64,000 nt of DNA from positions 144,636 through 208,635 of the forward strand of contig DDGC01000002.1 of the NCBI GenBank assembly GCA_002337455.1, written 5' to 3'. The DNA is from Rhizobiales bacterium UBA1912. Its GTDB lineage: Bacteria; Pseudomonadota; Alphaproteobacteria; Rhizobiales; Devosiaceae. Positions 51,357-59,608 of the stretch are shown in pieces. The notes under the pieces were generated by a model. It saw only the letters and a program-made list of their open reading frames with translations, did not search any database and was not told where the DNA came from. Position 1 is the first letter of the stretch. The number at the start of each line of letters is the position of its first letter. The translations under genes and the position numbers were made by a program.

Positions 51357-52868
51357 CTACTCCGCGGCTGCCCTGCCGTCGGGGGTTTCGGCGGGGGCGT
51401 TGGCGTCGCCGGGGGCGGTTTCGCAGGCGAGGTCGGGGAAAGCGGCGATGCGGCGGGACGAGAAATCCTCGCGCAGGACGATCAGGCCGCGGTCCTCGAA
51501 ATAGGTGAGGAGGCGGCGGGCGCGCGAGGCCGAGTGCGAACCATAGGCGCGGGCCAGCGTTGCGTCGGACGGACAGGGGAGCTTTTCCACCGCCGCCCGG
51601 GCAACCATCAGGAACACGCCCTGGAGATCTTCGGGGAGCGTGCGGGCCAGATCGAGAGCGGCCTGCCAGCCATCTGACTGGGCGCCGGCGGTATCGACAC
51701 CAGCACGAGCGACGGCGAAGCGGCGCTTGAAATCGCTCAGATCGGGCGGCGTGCCCGGCACGCGGCGGATGCGGCAGCGCACCAGGAAATCCTGATAGAG
51801 CACGGCGACCGAGCGGAAGCTGGCGTCCGGGTCTTCGAGGATTTCGGCCAGCACGGCATCGATTGAGGCGGCGCGCTCGGCCTCGTCGATCTCGGGGAAG
51901 AGGCTTGCCGGTTCGGGCTCGGCTTTCGGCGCGGGCTGGCTCAATTGGGCGAGAATATCTGCTGTGGGGCGTGGGGCGGGCTGGACTGTGCGGCGCGGGA
52001 TGGGGCGGGTTTCTTCCTCGGCGCCGGGGGTAAAGATCAGATCGGCGGCGTCGGCGCCGGTTTCGGGCAGCGGCATCAGTTTGGGCGATGTGGAACGGGC
52101 GCTGGTTTCGACCGCACCGATGCGGATGGGCAGCGGGCGGCGCGACAGCGCGGGGCCAAGGGCGACGAAATTGCCCTTTTCGAGATCGCGGAACATTTCG
52201 GTGCCGCGCCGGTCCATACCGAGCAGATCGCCGGCGCGGGCCATGTCGATATCGAGGAAGGTGCGGCCCATGAGAAAATTGGATGCTTCGGCAGCTACAT
52301 TCTTGGCCAGCTTGGCGAGGCGCTGGGTGGCGATGACGCCTGCCAGCCCGCGCTTTCTGCCACGGCACATCAAATTGGTCATGGCGCCGAGCGAGAGTTT
52401 GCGCGCTTCGTCGGAGACTTCGCCGCCCGACGAGGGGGCAAAGAGCTGGGCTTCATCGACAACGACAAGCATGGGATACCAGAAATCGCGGTCGGCATCG
52501 AAAAGGCCGCCAAGGAAGGCGGCGGCGGCGCGCATCTGGGCCTCGGCCTCCAGCCCTTCGAGCGAGAGGACGACCGAAACGCGGTGCTGACGGATGCGGC
52601 CCGCGATGCGTGTCAATTCATGCTCGGAGCGATCGGCCTCGACGACCACGTGGCCGAATTTATCGGCAAGCGTCACGAAATCGCCCTCGGGGTCGATGAC
52701 GCATTGCTGCACCCAAGGCGCGCTCTGTTCTAGCAGACGGCGCAGAAGGTGGGATTTGCCCGAGCCCGAATTGCCCTGCACCAGCAGGCGGGTGGCCAGC
52801 AATTCCTCGAGATCGAGCTTTGCGGGCGTCGCCGTTTTTGTCGTGCCCATGTCGATTTCGACGGTCAT
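51357..52868 (-). CDS. HerA/FtsK-like ATPase (DUF87-type)
   Basis: 503 residues. ATPase domain: Walker A QGNSGSGKSHLLRRLLE near 31-45, IDPEGDF near 60, Walker B MLVVVDEAQLFAP near 135, then GRKRGLAGVIATQRLAKLAKNVAAEASNFLMGRTFLDIDMARAGDLLG with sensor and Arg residues. A Pro/Ala-rich linker (about 285-330) leads to a helical, winged-helix-like C-terminus (about 335-480). It resembles hexameric DNA translocases of the HerA group but has no NurA or SIR2 partner beside it. Start at 52868 (MTVEIDMG) chosen over an upstream ATG. DNA-related role likely, exact role unknown. Confidence 0.82.
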   Translation of the reverse strand: MTVEIDMGTTKTATPAKLDLEELLATRLLVQGNSGSGKSHLLRRLLEQSAPWVQQCVIDPEGDFVTLADKFGHVVVEADRSEHELTRIAGRIRQHRVSVVLSLEGLEAEAQMRAAAAFLGGLFDADRDFWYPMLVVVDEAQLFAPSSGGEVSDEARKLSLGAMTNLMCRGRKRGLAGVIATQRLAKLAKNVAAEASNFLMGRTFLDIDMARAGDLLGMDRRGTEMFRDLEKGNFVALGPALSRRPLPIRIGAVETSARSTSPKLMPLPETGADAADLIFTPGAEEETRPIPRRTVQPAPRPTADILAQLSQPAPKAEPEPASLFPEIDEAERAASIDAVLAEILEDPDASFRSVAVLYQDFLVRCRIRRVPGTPPDLSDFKRRFAVARAGVDTAGAQSDGWQAALDLARTLPEDLQGVFLMVARAAVEKLPCPSDATLARAYGSHSASRARRLLTYFEDRGLIVLREDFSSRRIAAFPDLACETAPGDANAPAETPDGRAAAE

Positions 52869-52986
52869 CGCCTTTTGCCTGCTCCGGGTTGGTTGGTGAT
52901 TCGAGATGGCGTGCAGCTGGGAGCCGCGCAACCCAATCTAATGGGAGTCGCCCGCAACGCAAACTCTGTCTGACCCGTCTTGAATA

Positions 52987-53003
52987 AGTATATTTTCTAT
53001 ACT
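52987..53003. promoter_or_regulatory. Palindrome in the brnT/brnA promoter
   Basis: AGTATA-TTTTC-TATACT, 11 bp before the remnant toxin start, in an AT-rich promoter-like stretch. BrnA-type antitoxins autorepress at such dyads; inferred. Confidence 0.6.
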
Positions 53004-53013
53004 ATTTTTAGCC

Positions 53014-53228
53014 ATGATGTTCGAATATGATCCGGGCAAGCGTTATAGGCAGACGAGCTTTTGCTCGAAATCCCGGCTCGGACCGCCGATGAGACTCGAT
53101 TTCTCGTAATCGGACGGATCGGCGAGCGGCACTGGGCCGCAATCATCACATATCGGCGTGAAGCCATTCGCATCATATCGGTGCGCCGCGCCCGAAACCA
53201 GGAGATCGCATACTATGAAGGCCAATGA
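53014..53228 (+). pseudogene. brnT: Decayed BrnT-type toxin
   Basis: The reading frame starts as MMFEYDPGK, the normal BrnT start, then runs to an early stop. The rest of a BrnT toxin is intact in another frame from 53049 (ELLLEIPARTADETRFLVIG, then RHWAAIITYRREAIRIISVR and ARNQEIAYYEG) up to TGA at 53226. Comparing with the usual 90-95 residues, about 20-25 residues between the two parts are missing, so an internal deletion with frameshift has inactivated the ribonuclease. The 3' end overlaps the antitoxin start by 14 bases, the normal arrangement for the pair. Confidence 0.82.
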
Positions 53229-53457
53229 ATTCGATACCAAATTCGAGGCGGGCGACGATATCGAAGACGTTCTGGACCTTTCGCGGGCTCGCCGGCCCAA
53301 TCTTGAATCGCGCCGCGTCAATGTCGACTTTCCGGCGTGGGTCGTGGAAGGGCTGGACCGTCAGGCAAAGCGGCTTGGGGTTACGCGGCAATCGCTCATC
53401 AAGATGTGGATAGCACAAAAGCTTGAACACCCGGGCGATGGCGGTCCCAAACTTTGA
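53215..53457 (+). CDS. brnA: BrnA-type antitoxin (CopG/ribbon-helix-helix)
   Basis: 80 residues: MKANEFDTKFEAGDDIEDVL, then SRARRPNLESRRVNVDFPAWVVEGLDRQAKRLGVTRQSLIKMWIAQKLE, the BrnA pattern with a C-terminal ribbon-helix-helix DNA-binding half. It is intact though its toxin is broken, so it may persist as an orphan repressor or as an antidote to a related toxin elsewhere. The start ATG at 53215 lies inside the toxin's last codons; an in-frame codon at 53158 is within toxin sequence. Confidence 0.88.
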   Translation: MKANEFDTKFEAGDDIEDVLDLSRARRPNLESRRVNVDFPAWVVEGLDRQAKRLGVTRQSLIKMWIAQKLEHPGDGGPKL

Positions 53458-53511
53458 CCTTACCGGCCAAATCAGCCTAAATTTTACATTCATTCTGGAT
53501 TGAGTCGTCTT

Positions 53512-54003
53512 ATGCCTATGCGCTTTTGGTCCCGGTTTTTCGCCAAGGACCCCGCCGAGCCGGTGGGGCCGCAATTTGGCGCGCTGCCGTACAGGATCGT
53601 GGACGGGCAATTGGCGGTTTTGCTCATAACGTCACGGGGACGGGGCAAGTGGATATTTCCCAAGGGCTGCCAGATGGACGGCAAGACGCCATGGGAATGC
53701 GCGGAACTGGAAGCCTATGAGGAAGCGGGCGTCGTGGGCGAGATCGAGACGACGCCGATCGGCTCCTATTTCCTGCCGGTGACCGAGGAACGTCCGCAAC
53801 CCATCGAGGTGCTGATGTATCCGCTGCTGGTCACCGATCAGCGCGAGGACTGGAAAGAGATGGGGCAGCGCTATCGCCATTGGGCGGTGTTGCCCGAGGC
53901 CAAGCGGCTGATTACCCATGACGGGCTGGCCGATGTGGCCGTGGCGCTGGCGCAGCGCGAGACGTCTCGTTCTGTCTCACGGCGCGCACCGCTGCAGGCA
54001 TGA
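53512..54003 (+). CDS. Nudix hydrolase
   Basis: About 163 residues. The Nudix box reads GCQMDGKTPWECAELEAYEEAGV near 47-69: Gly, Glu-Glu and Gly positions match, but position 7 is Lys and the Arg of the REUXEE core is Leu, so it is slightly degenerate. KWIFPKG just before it is typical of diphosphoinositol/diadenosine polyphosphate pyrophosphohydrolase-like members. The last residues, SVSRRAPLQA, are encoded inside a 54-bp sequence repeated downstream, so the tail may be acquired. Start is either TTG 53500, ATG 53512 or ATG 53518. Confidence 0.8.
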   Translation: MPMRFWSRFFAKDPAEPVGPQFGALPYRIVDGQLAVLLITSRGRGKWIFPKGCQMDGKTPWECAELEAYEEAGVVGEIETTPIGSYFLPVTEERPQPIEVLMYPLLVTDQREDWKEMGQRYRHWAVLPEAKRLITHDGLADVAVALAQRETSRSVSRRAPLQA

Positions 54004-54168
54004 CGCGCTAAAACCGCGCTATGCCCTTCGCTGCGCCTGCGACGGCGCGGCGCAAAAGTGCGCCGGGGTCCTCACTTCGTTCGTCCATGCTGTCTCACGG
54101 CGCGCACCGCTGCAGGCATGACGCGCTAGAACCGCGCTATGCCTTCCGCTGCAGGCATGACGCGCTAG
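53972..54168 (+). repeat. Repeats of the Nudix 3' end
   Basis: A 54-bp segment beginning CTGTCTCACGGCGCGCACCG and ending CGCGCTATGCC at 53972-54025 recurs at 54090-54143 with one mismatch (period 118 bp). A third, partial copy, CCGCTGCAGGCATGACGCGC, is at about 54146-54168 and supplies the stop of the convergent PiT gene. No gene lies between 54004 and 54164. Confidence 0.85.
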
Positions 54169-55670
54169 AGGCCGAACAGCGCCACCATGGTCCAGAAAAT
54201 CAGGCCGGCCAGCAGCGCGGAGGCGGGGACGGTAATGATCCACGCGGCGCCGATGGACAGGACGTGCTGGCGGCGGACCAGGTAGCGGCGCCGGCGTTTC
54301 TGGTAATTGGTGACGGCCTCTTCGGCGGTTTTGTTGAGGTGGCTGGTGCGCAGGAAGATACCTTCGGGGCTGACGGCCTTGTTGCGGATGCCCTGGTTGG
54401 AAAACCCTTCACGCAGAAAACCCACCCCGAACACAGCGCCCACCGCAATATGGGTCGAGGAGACCGGCAGGCCCAGCGCCGACGCGACCAGAACCGTGGC
54501 CGCCGCCGAGAGGGCAACGCAATAGCCGCGGATTTCGTTGAGCTTGGTGATTTTCTCGCCCACAGTGCGGATGAGGCGCGGGCCGAACAGCGCCAAGCCC
54601 AACGCCAGGCCCAGCGCCCCGATGGCCAAGACCCATATCGGCAGGGCAACCGAACCGCCGACCTCACCCCCCTGCTGCACTGCCGAAACGATGGCGGCGA
54701 GCGGGCCGACGGCATTGGCCACATCGTTGGCGCCGTGGGCGAACGATAAAAGAGCCGTCGCGAGGATCAGCGGCAGGCGAAACAGCGTGCCGACCTGCTT
54801 ACTGGAATTGTCCATGCCCTCGGTGCGCGCCATGACCCATGGCTGGGCAGTGTACCAACCGATACCACCGGCCAGAAGGCCGATGAGCAGCACGATATGG
54901 CCCTCTGGTTTCCAGATACGCGACAGGCCCTTGGTGGACATGTACATGGCAAAGACACCCACCATGACCCCGACCAGTACCGGCACCCACACCCGCGCGG
55001 AAACCACTTTTTCCTTTTGGCGCAGAATGGTGAAATTGACGATGGTGAGCAAGATTGCGGCCAGCAGGCCGCCCATGACGGGCGATATTACCCAGCTGGC
55101 GGCGATCATGGCTATGGTCGGCCAGACGATTGCCGACATTCCCGCCGCCGCTACACCGGCCCCGACGACGCCGCCGACCACCGCATGGGTGGTGGAAACC
55201 GGCGCACCGATGATGGTAGCCAGATTGACCCAGAGCGCCGAGGACAGCAGCGCGGCCATCATGACCACTATAAAGGCAGTGCCATCGATGTGCGCGCCGG
55301 GCACGATGATGTCGCGCGAGATGGTGCCGACCACATCGCCACCGGCCAGAAGCGCCCCGGCCGCCTCGCAAATAGCCGCGATGGCCAGCGCGCCGGTCAT
55401 GGTGAGTGCCCGGGACCCGACAGCCGGGCCCATATTGTTGGCCACGTCGTTGGCCCCGATATTGAGCGCCATGTAGGCGGCAATAACCGTGGCGATGATG
55501 ACCAGATAGCTCAGGGGACCCGAAGAGACGGCAAAGGCGGCCCAGACGAGGGCGGCGAGCAGGAAGACAAGTGCAATGCCGGGCGCTGCCATGGCACGCG
55601 AGTTGTCCTGAGTTGCCTTATGCAATTGCTGGACGCGCTTGAGATCCTTGTCGATGGCTGACTTGGACAT
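54165..55670 (-). CDS. pit: PiT family inorganic phosphate transporter
   Basis: 501-residue membrane protein with about eleven helices and the two PiT signatures, GANDVANNMGPAVGSRA near 72 and GANDVANAVGPLAAIVS near 318. Low-affinity phosphate (metal-phosphate) uptake driven by protons or sodium. The start at 55670 follows CAGGAG. Unlike many pit operons no DUF47 (PitA accessory) gene is adjacent. It complements the high-affinity Pst system elsewhere in the window. Confidence 0.93.
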   Translation of the reverse strand: MSKSAIDKDLKRVQQLHKATQDNSRAMAAPGIALVFLLAALVWAAFAVSSGPLSYLVIIATVIAAYMALNIGANDVANNMGPAVGSRALTMTGALAIAAICEAAGALLAGGDVVGTISRDIIVPGAHIDGTAFIVVMMAALLSSALWVNLATIIGAPVSTTHAVVGGVVGAGVAAAGMSAIVWPTIAMIAASWVISPVMGGLLAAILLTIVNFTILRQKEKVVSARVWVPVLVGVMVGVFAMYMSTKGLSRIWKPEGHIVLLIGLLAGGIGWYTAQPWVMARTEGMDNSSKQVGTLFRLPLILATALLSFAHGANDVANAVGPLAAIVSAVQQGGEVGGSVALPIWVLAIGALGLALGLALFGPRLIRTVGEKITKLNEIRGYCVALSAAATVLVASALGLPVSSTHIAVGAVFGVGFLREGFSNQGIRNKAVSPEGIFLRTSHLNKTAEEAVTNYQKRRRRYLVRRQHVLSIGAAWIITVPASALLAGLIFWTMVALFGL

Positions 55671-55886
55671 GGCACTCCTGGGGGGAACTTGTCGGATTTG
55701 TTCTGGCCATATCGAACCTGACACGGCTTGGCCACAGCCATTGTGACGTTTCCGTCATTAAAGGTGTCTGTTGAGGTCTGTTTTACTGCGTCTGCGCAAA
55801 ACCGCCACACCCTTTAGCAATTGTCTGGCCGCGGCGCCCCAATCGGGGTTACCATTTGGCCAAGTGTTCAGGGACGACCGCCATAG

Positions 55887-56489
55887 ATGGCAGATAACAA
55901 GCACAAGAAAGACTGGCGCGCGCGGTTGCGGGACGCCGTCTGGCCCCGCATGGGTCTCAGGCGGTATTTCACCTACCTGCAAAAGCGCGTGTTGCGGCTG
56001 ACCGCGAGCCCGCACGCCATCGCGGCGGGCGTTGCCTCGGGCGCAGCGGTTTCGGTGTTTCCGCTGATCGGTGTGCATTTCTTTTTAGGGTTCGTCCTGG
56101 CGTTCGTGACGCGCGGCAACATGCTGGCTGCCGCGATCGGCACGGCATGGGGCAACCCCATAACCTTCCCGCTGTTTTTCTCACTGAGCTTCCAGTTCGG
56201 CTCGTCGATCCGCGCCGCGCTGTTTCCCGACGACCCGGCGGCGGTCATGCGCCACGCGGACACCACGGCGCTTTCGGGTGGGCTGTTCTCGCTCGATCTG
56301 GCGACCATTCTGCCGCTGTTTCAGACAATGATGGTCGGCGCCCTGCCGATTGCGCTGTTCTGCTGGGTGTTCTTTTACGTGATCGTGCGTGGACTGGTGG
56401 GCGGATTTCAGACCGCGCGCAAAGCCCGACTGGAACGCCGCCGGGCCCGACAGGAGCGGGCCGCGCCACGCAACGCGGTGCGGGGCTAA
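55887..56489 (+). CDS. DUF2062 family membrane protein
   Basis: 200 residues with three or four hydrophobic segments; PHAIAAGVASGAAVSVFPLIGVHFFLGF and GTAWGNPITFPLFF near 95 are DUF2062 hallmarks. A basic tail (TARKARLERRRARQERAA) is cytoplasmic. Function unknown. A VOC-family gene follows after 26 bp and is probably co-transcribed. Confidence 0.87.
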   Translation: MADNKHKKDWRARLRDAVWPRMGLRRYFTYLQKRVLRLTASPHAIAAGVASGAAVSVFPLIGVHFFLGFVLAFVTRGNMLAAAIGTAWGNPITFPLFFSLSFQFGSSIRAALFPDDPAAVMRHADTTALSGGLFSLDLATILPLFQTMMVGALPIALFCWVFFYVIVRGLVGGFQTARKARLERRRARQERAAPRNAVRG

Positions 56490-56515
56490 ATCCAAAAAAA
56501 GACGTGGGAGCACAA

Positions 56516-56932
56516 ATGGTTCAGTCGGTTTTTCACCTGGCCTATCACGTGACCGATCTCGACGCGGCACGGCGATTTTACGGCGGCGTACTGGGATGCG
56601 CTGAAGGGCGCTCGACCGATACGTGGGTCGATTTCGATTTTTTCGGGCATCAGATTTCGCTGCATCTGGGCGAGCCGTTCAAGACGACCCGCACGGGCAA
56701 GGTGGGCGAGCACATGGTGATGATGCCACATCTGGGCGTGGTGCTCGCGCTCGATGACTGGAAGGCGCTGGCTGGCCGGCTCGAGACCGCAGGGATTGGG
56801 TTCGATATTCCCCCGGTGGTGCGGTTCGAGGGCGAACCGGGCGAACAGCGGACCATGTTCTTTGCCGATCCATCGGGCAACCCGATCGAAGTGAAGGGCT
56901 TTGCCGATTTCGCCGGTGTGTTTGCAAAGTAG
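56516..56932 (+). CDS. VOC family (glyoxalase/dioxygenase fold) protein
   Basis: 138 residues, one VOC domain: FHLAYHVTDLDAARRFYGGVLGC at the start with a metal-ligand His, DFFGHQISLHLG, HLGVVLALDDWKALAGRL, and FFADPSGNPIEVKGF with the C-terminal Glu ligand. Related to glyoxalase/bleomycin-resistance proteins; the substrate is not recognisable. ATG 56516 is chosen for the family N-terminus. Confidence 0.88.
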   Translation: MVQSVFHLAYHVTDLDAARRFYGGVLGCAEGRSTDTWVDFDFFGHQISLHLGEPFKTTRTGKVGEHMVMMPHLGVVLALDDWKALAGRLETAGIGFDIPPVVRFEGEPGEQRTMFFADPSGNPIEVKGFADFAGVFAK

Positions 56933-56933
56933 C

Positions 56934-57860
56934 TTACCGTCGACCGGCCACCTCCCGAACCGCGGCGATGAAGGCTCCTGTGGGGAGGTCGATTTCGGCG
57001 CCAGCCCGCGTCGTGATGCCGATCGCGCCGTAGCTGGCGGACATATCGACATCGAGCGCGACCAGCGCGCCCGATTGCAGATCGGCGGCAACCACCGAGC
57101 GGGAAATGAACCACACAGCATCGCTCAGACACGCATAGGCGCGGCCGAAGGAATTTGAGACGGTTTCGATCTCACGCGGCAGGCGGGCGATGCCGGCGGC
57201 GAGCAGCACAGTTTCGACGGTCTGGCGAATGATGGCGCCGCGCGGGGGCACGAGCGCGGGAAAAGGTTCGACCATGCGCAGCGAAGGCACGGTTTCCGTC
57301 AAGAGCGGGTGGCCGGGGCGGACGGCGAGAACAAGCGGCTCGGAATAGAGGTGCTCGAAGGTCAGGCCAGCCATCACTTCGGGGGCCGGCATGCGGCCAA
57401 CCACCAGATCGATACCACCGGCGCGCAGCAGGCCGAGAAGGTGGGGACTGGGGCCGCTCTCCACATGCACACGGGCGGCGAGCGGGCCGCCAGAAAAGCG
57501 GGCGACGGCGCGCGGCACCACGTCGACCTCGACGGTGGGAAGCGCGCCGAGTCGCACCACGGCATCGGCATGGCTGGCAAGGGAGACCGATTCGACACCC
57601 TGCCGCAGCGCCGCGAGGGCCGCGTTGGCGTAGCGCAGAAACAACGCGCCGAACTCGGTGAGCGCCAGCTTGCGGCGCGTGCGGTCGAACAGGGCAACGC
57701 CAAGGATGTCCTCAAGCTCGGCCAGCGATTTGGAAATGGCGGGCTGGGACAGGCCCAGCGCCTCGGCGGCGGGCACCACGCCGCCCCGCCTGTCGGTTTC
57801 GACAAAGCAGGAGAGATGGCGGAGTTTAATGCGCGGATCGAGGAGGGGGTGGGGTGGCAA
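56934..57860 (-). CDS. pcaQ: LysR-type regulator PcaQ
   Basis: 308 residues: LysR HTH (DPRIKLRHLSCFVETDRRGGVVPAAEALGLSQPAISKSLAELE) and an effector domain with GPSPHLLGLLRAGGIDLVVGRMPAPEVMAGLTFEHLYSEPLVLAVRPGHPL, typical of PcaQ, the regulator of protocatechuate catabolism. It is divergent from the CoA-transferase genes. The only start giving the full HTH is TTG at 57860, so the start is uncertain. PcaQ usually controls pcaDCHGB; here its neighbours are the last-step genes. Confidence 0.83.
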   Translation of the reverse strand: MPPHPLLDPRIKLRHLSCFVETDRRGGVVPAAEALGLSQPAISKSLAELEDILGVALFDRTRRKLALTEFGALFLRYANAALAALRQGVESVSLASHADAVVRLGALPTVEVDVVPRAVARFSGGPLAARVHVESGPSPHLLGLLRAGGIDLVVGRMPAPEVMAGLTFEHLYSEPLVLAVRPGHPLLTETVPSLRMVEPFPALVPPRGAIIRQTVETVLLAAGIARLPREIETVSNSFGRAYACLSDAVWFISRSVVAADLQSGALVALDVDMSASYGAIGITTRAGAEIDLPTGAFIAAVREVAGRR

Positions 57861-57885
57861 GCTCGGCCATCCTTATATTCTTTTT

Positions 57886-57956
57886 GGTTATATATTTGCC
57901 CACATTTATCATTTTACCCTGCCCTTCTGCCAGTGTTTATTGCACTATCGGTTATA
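57886..57956. promoter_or_regulatory. Possible PcaQ/LysR sites in the divergent promoter
   Basis: GGTTATA occurs at 57886-57892 and 57950-57956, and the second lies in the short dyad CTATCGGTTATAG. PcaQ sites in rhizobia contain GGTTA half-sites; the match here is partial, so this is tentative. Confidence 0.35.
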
Positions 57957-57981
57957 GGACTGTTTTCCAGGGTGGAGACCA

Positions 57982-58827
57982 ATGAGCAAAATCATGCCGC
58001 TCGATCAGGCGGTGCGCGAGAACCTTAAGGATGGCGATACAGTCGCCTTTGAAGGCTTTACGCATTTGATCCCGCACGCGGCGGGCCATGAAGCGATCCG
58101 GCAGGGGTTTAGGGATCTCACTCTGATCCGCATGACGCCCGACATCATCTATGACCAGATGATCGGCATGGGGATGGCGAAGAAGGTCATCTTCTCCTAT
58201 GCGGGCAATCCGGGCGTGGGCCTGTTGCGGCGCATGCGCGACGCCATCGAAAACCAGTATCCACGGGCCATCGAAACGGTCGAGCATTCGCACGCGGCAA
58301 TGGCCAACGCCTATGCGGCGGGCGCTGCAGGCCTGCCTTGCGCTGTGTTTCGCGGCTACAAGGGCGCCGATCTGCCCAAGGTCAACCCCGATATCAAATC
58401 GATCATTTGCCCCTATACCGGCGAGGAACTAGCAACGGTGCCGGCGCACAATCCCGATGTCGCGTTCATTCACGCCCAGAAGGCCAATGAAAAGGGCGAC
58501 GTGTTGATCGAGGGCATTGTCGGCGTGCAAAAGGAAGTGGCGCTGGCGGCCAAAAAGGTCGTGGTGACGGTCGAGGAGATCGTGCCCGATTTTGCCGGCA
58601 TGCACCCCAACCTTTCCATCCTGCCGCACTGGACGGTGACGGCGATTGCCAAGGTCAAGGGCGGTGCGCACCCGTCCTATACCCATGGCTATTACGCGCG
58701 CGACAACGCGGCCTATCTTGCCTGGAACGAGATTTCGGCCGACCGCGACCTGTTTGCCAAATGGATGGACGAGAATGTTTTGAACGCGACGCCCGAGGCG
58801 TTCGCGGATCGTGTGAAGGGGCTTTGA
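57982..58827 (+). CDS. pcaI: 3-oxoadipate CoA-transferase subunit A (CatI/PcaI type)
   Basis: 281-residue alpha subunit of a family I CoA-transferase. At this length it belongs to the CatI/GctA-like group rather than the shorter (about 230 residue) PcaI. GDTVAFEGFTHLIPHAAGHE near 20 is the glycine-rich start, with KVIFSYAGNPGVG near 72. With the next gene it transfers CoA from succinyl-CoA to 3-oxoadipate. First of three tightly spaced genes divergent from pcaQ. Confidence 0.9.
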   Translation: MSKIMPLDQAVRENLKDGDTVAFEGFTHLIPHAAGHEAIRQGFRDLTLIRMTPDIIYDQMIGMGMAKKVIFSYAGNPGVGLLRRMRDAIENQYPRAIETVEHSHAAMANAYAAGAAGLPCAVFRGYKGADLPKVNPDIKSIICPYTGEELATVPAHNPDVAFIHAQKANEKGDVLIEGIVGVQKEVALAAKKVVVTVEEIVPDFAGMHPNLSILPHWTVTAIAKVKGGAHPSYTHGYYARDNAAYLAWNEISADRDLFAKWMDENVLNATPEAFADRVKGL

Positions 58828-58828
58828 G

Positions 58829-59608
58829 ATGAGCGATTTTACCCCAACCGAAATGATGACCATTGCCGCCTCGCGGGCGCTGTCCTCCAAGGATGTATGT
58901 TTCGTCGGCATCGGCGCACCATCGGCGGCGTGCAATGTGGCGCGGCTGACCCATGCCCCCGATATCACGCTGATCTACGAAAGCGGAACCATCGGTACGG
59001 CGCCCGACGTGCTGCCGCTTTCGATCGGCGATGGCGAATTGTGCGAGACAGCGGTTTGCACCGTCGCGGTGCCGGAAATGTTTCGCTACTGGCTGCAGGG
59101 CGGGAAGATTTCTGTCGGGTTTCTCGGCGCTGCGCAGATCGACAGATTCGGCAATATCAACACAACAGTGATCGGCGATTACGACCACCCCAAGGTGCGC
59201 CTGCCGGGCGGCGGCGGGGCACCGGAAATCGCGACGTCCTCGGGCGAGATTTACATCACGCTCAAACAGGCGACGCGTTCGATGGTGGAAAAGATCGACT
59301 TTTTCACCTCATTCGGCCATGGCGAGGGCGACGATCACCGCCAGCGGCTGGGGATCAAGACAAAGGGCCCGACGCTTTTGATTACCGATCTGGCGATCTG
59401 GAAACCCGATCCCGAAACCAAGGAATTCACTGTGGTTTCGCTGCACGAGGGCGTGACGCGCGAGATGGTGCAGGAGACCTGTGGGTGGACTGTGAAGTTT
59501 GCCGAAAGCCTTGAGGAGACCCCTCCCCCCAGCGAGATTGAACTCAAAACCCTGCGCGATCTGCAGGAGCGCACCAAGCGGGCCCATGCGGGCGGAAAGG
59601 CGGCGTGA
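58829..59608 (+). CDS. pcaJ: 3-oxoadipate CoA-transferase subunit B (CatJ/PcaJ type)
   Basis: 259-residue beta subunit. The catalytic Glu lies in IYESGTIGTAPDVLPLSIGD near 50, matching the family EXGXXG motif; GFLGAAQIDRFGNINTTVIGD near 92 is also diagnostic. One base separates it from subunit A, and its TGA overlaps the thiolase ATG. Confidence 0.9.
   Translation: MSDFTPTEMMTIAASRALSSKDVCFVGIGAPSAACNVARLTHAPDITLIYESGTIGTAPDVLPLSIGDGELCETAVCTVAVPEMFRYWLQGGKISVGFLGAAQIDRFGNINTTVIGDYDHPKVRLPGGGGAPEIATSSGEIYITLKQATRSMVEKIDFFTSFGHGEGDDHRQRLGIKTKGPTLLITDLAIWKPDPETKEFTVVSLHEGVTREMVQETCGWTVKFAESLEETPPPSEIELKTLRDLQERTKRAHAGGKAA

Noticed and set aside
55740..55790. Pho box between pit and DUF2062
   Set aside because: CGTCATT-AAAG-GTGTCTG and TGACG-TTTC-CGTCA resemble TGTCA repeats but the matches are partial and in the wrong orientation for pit.
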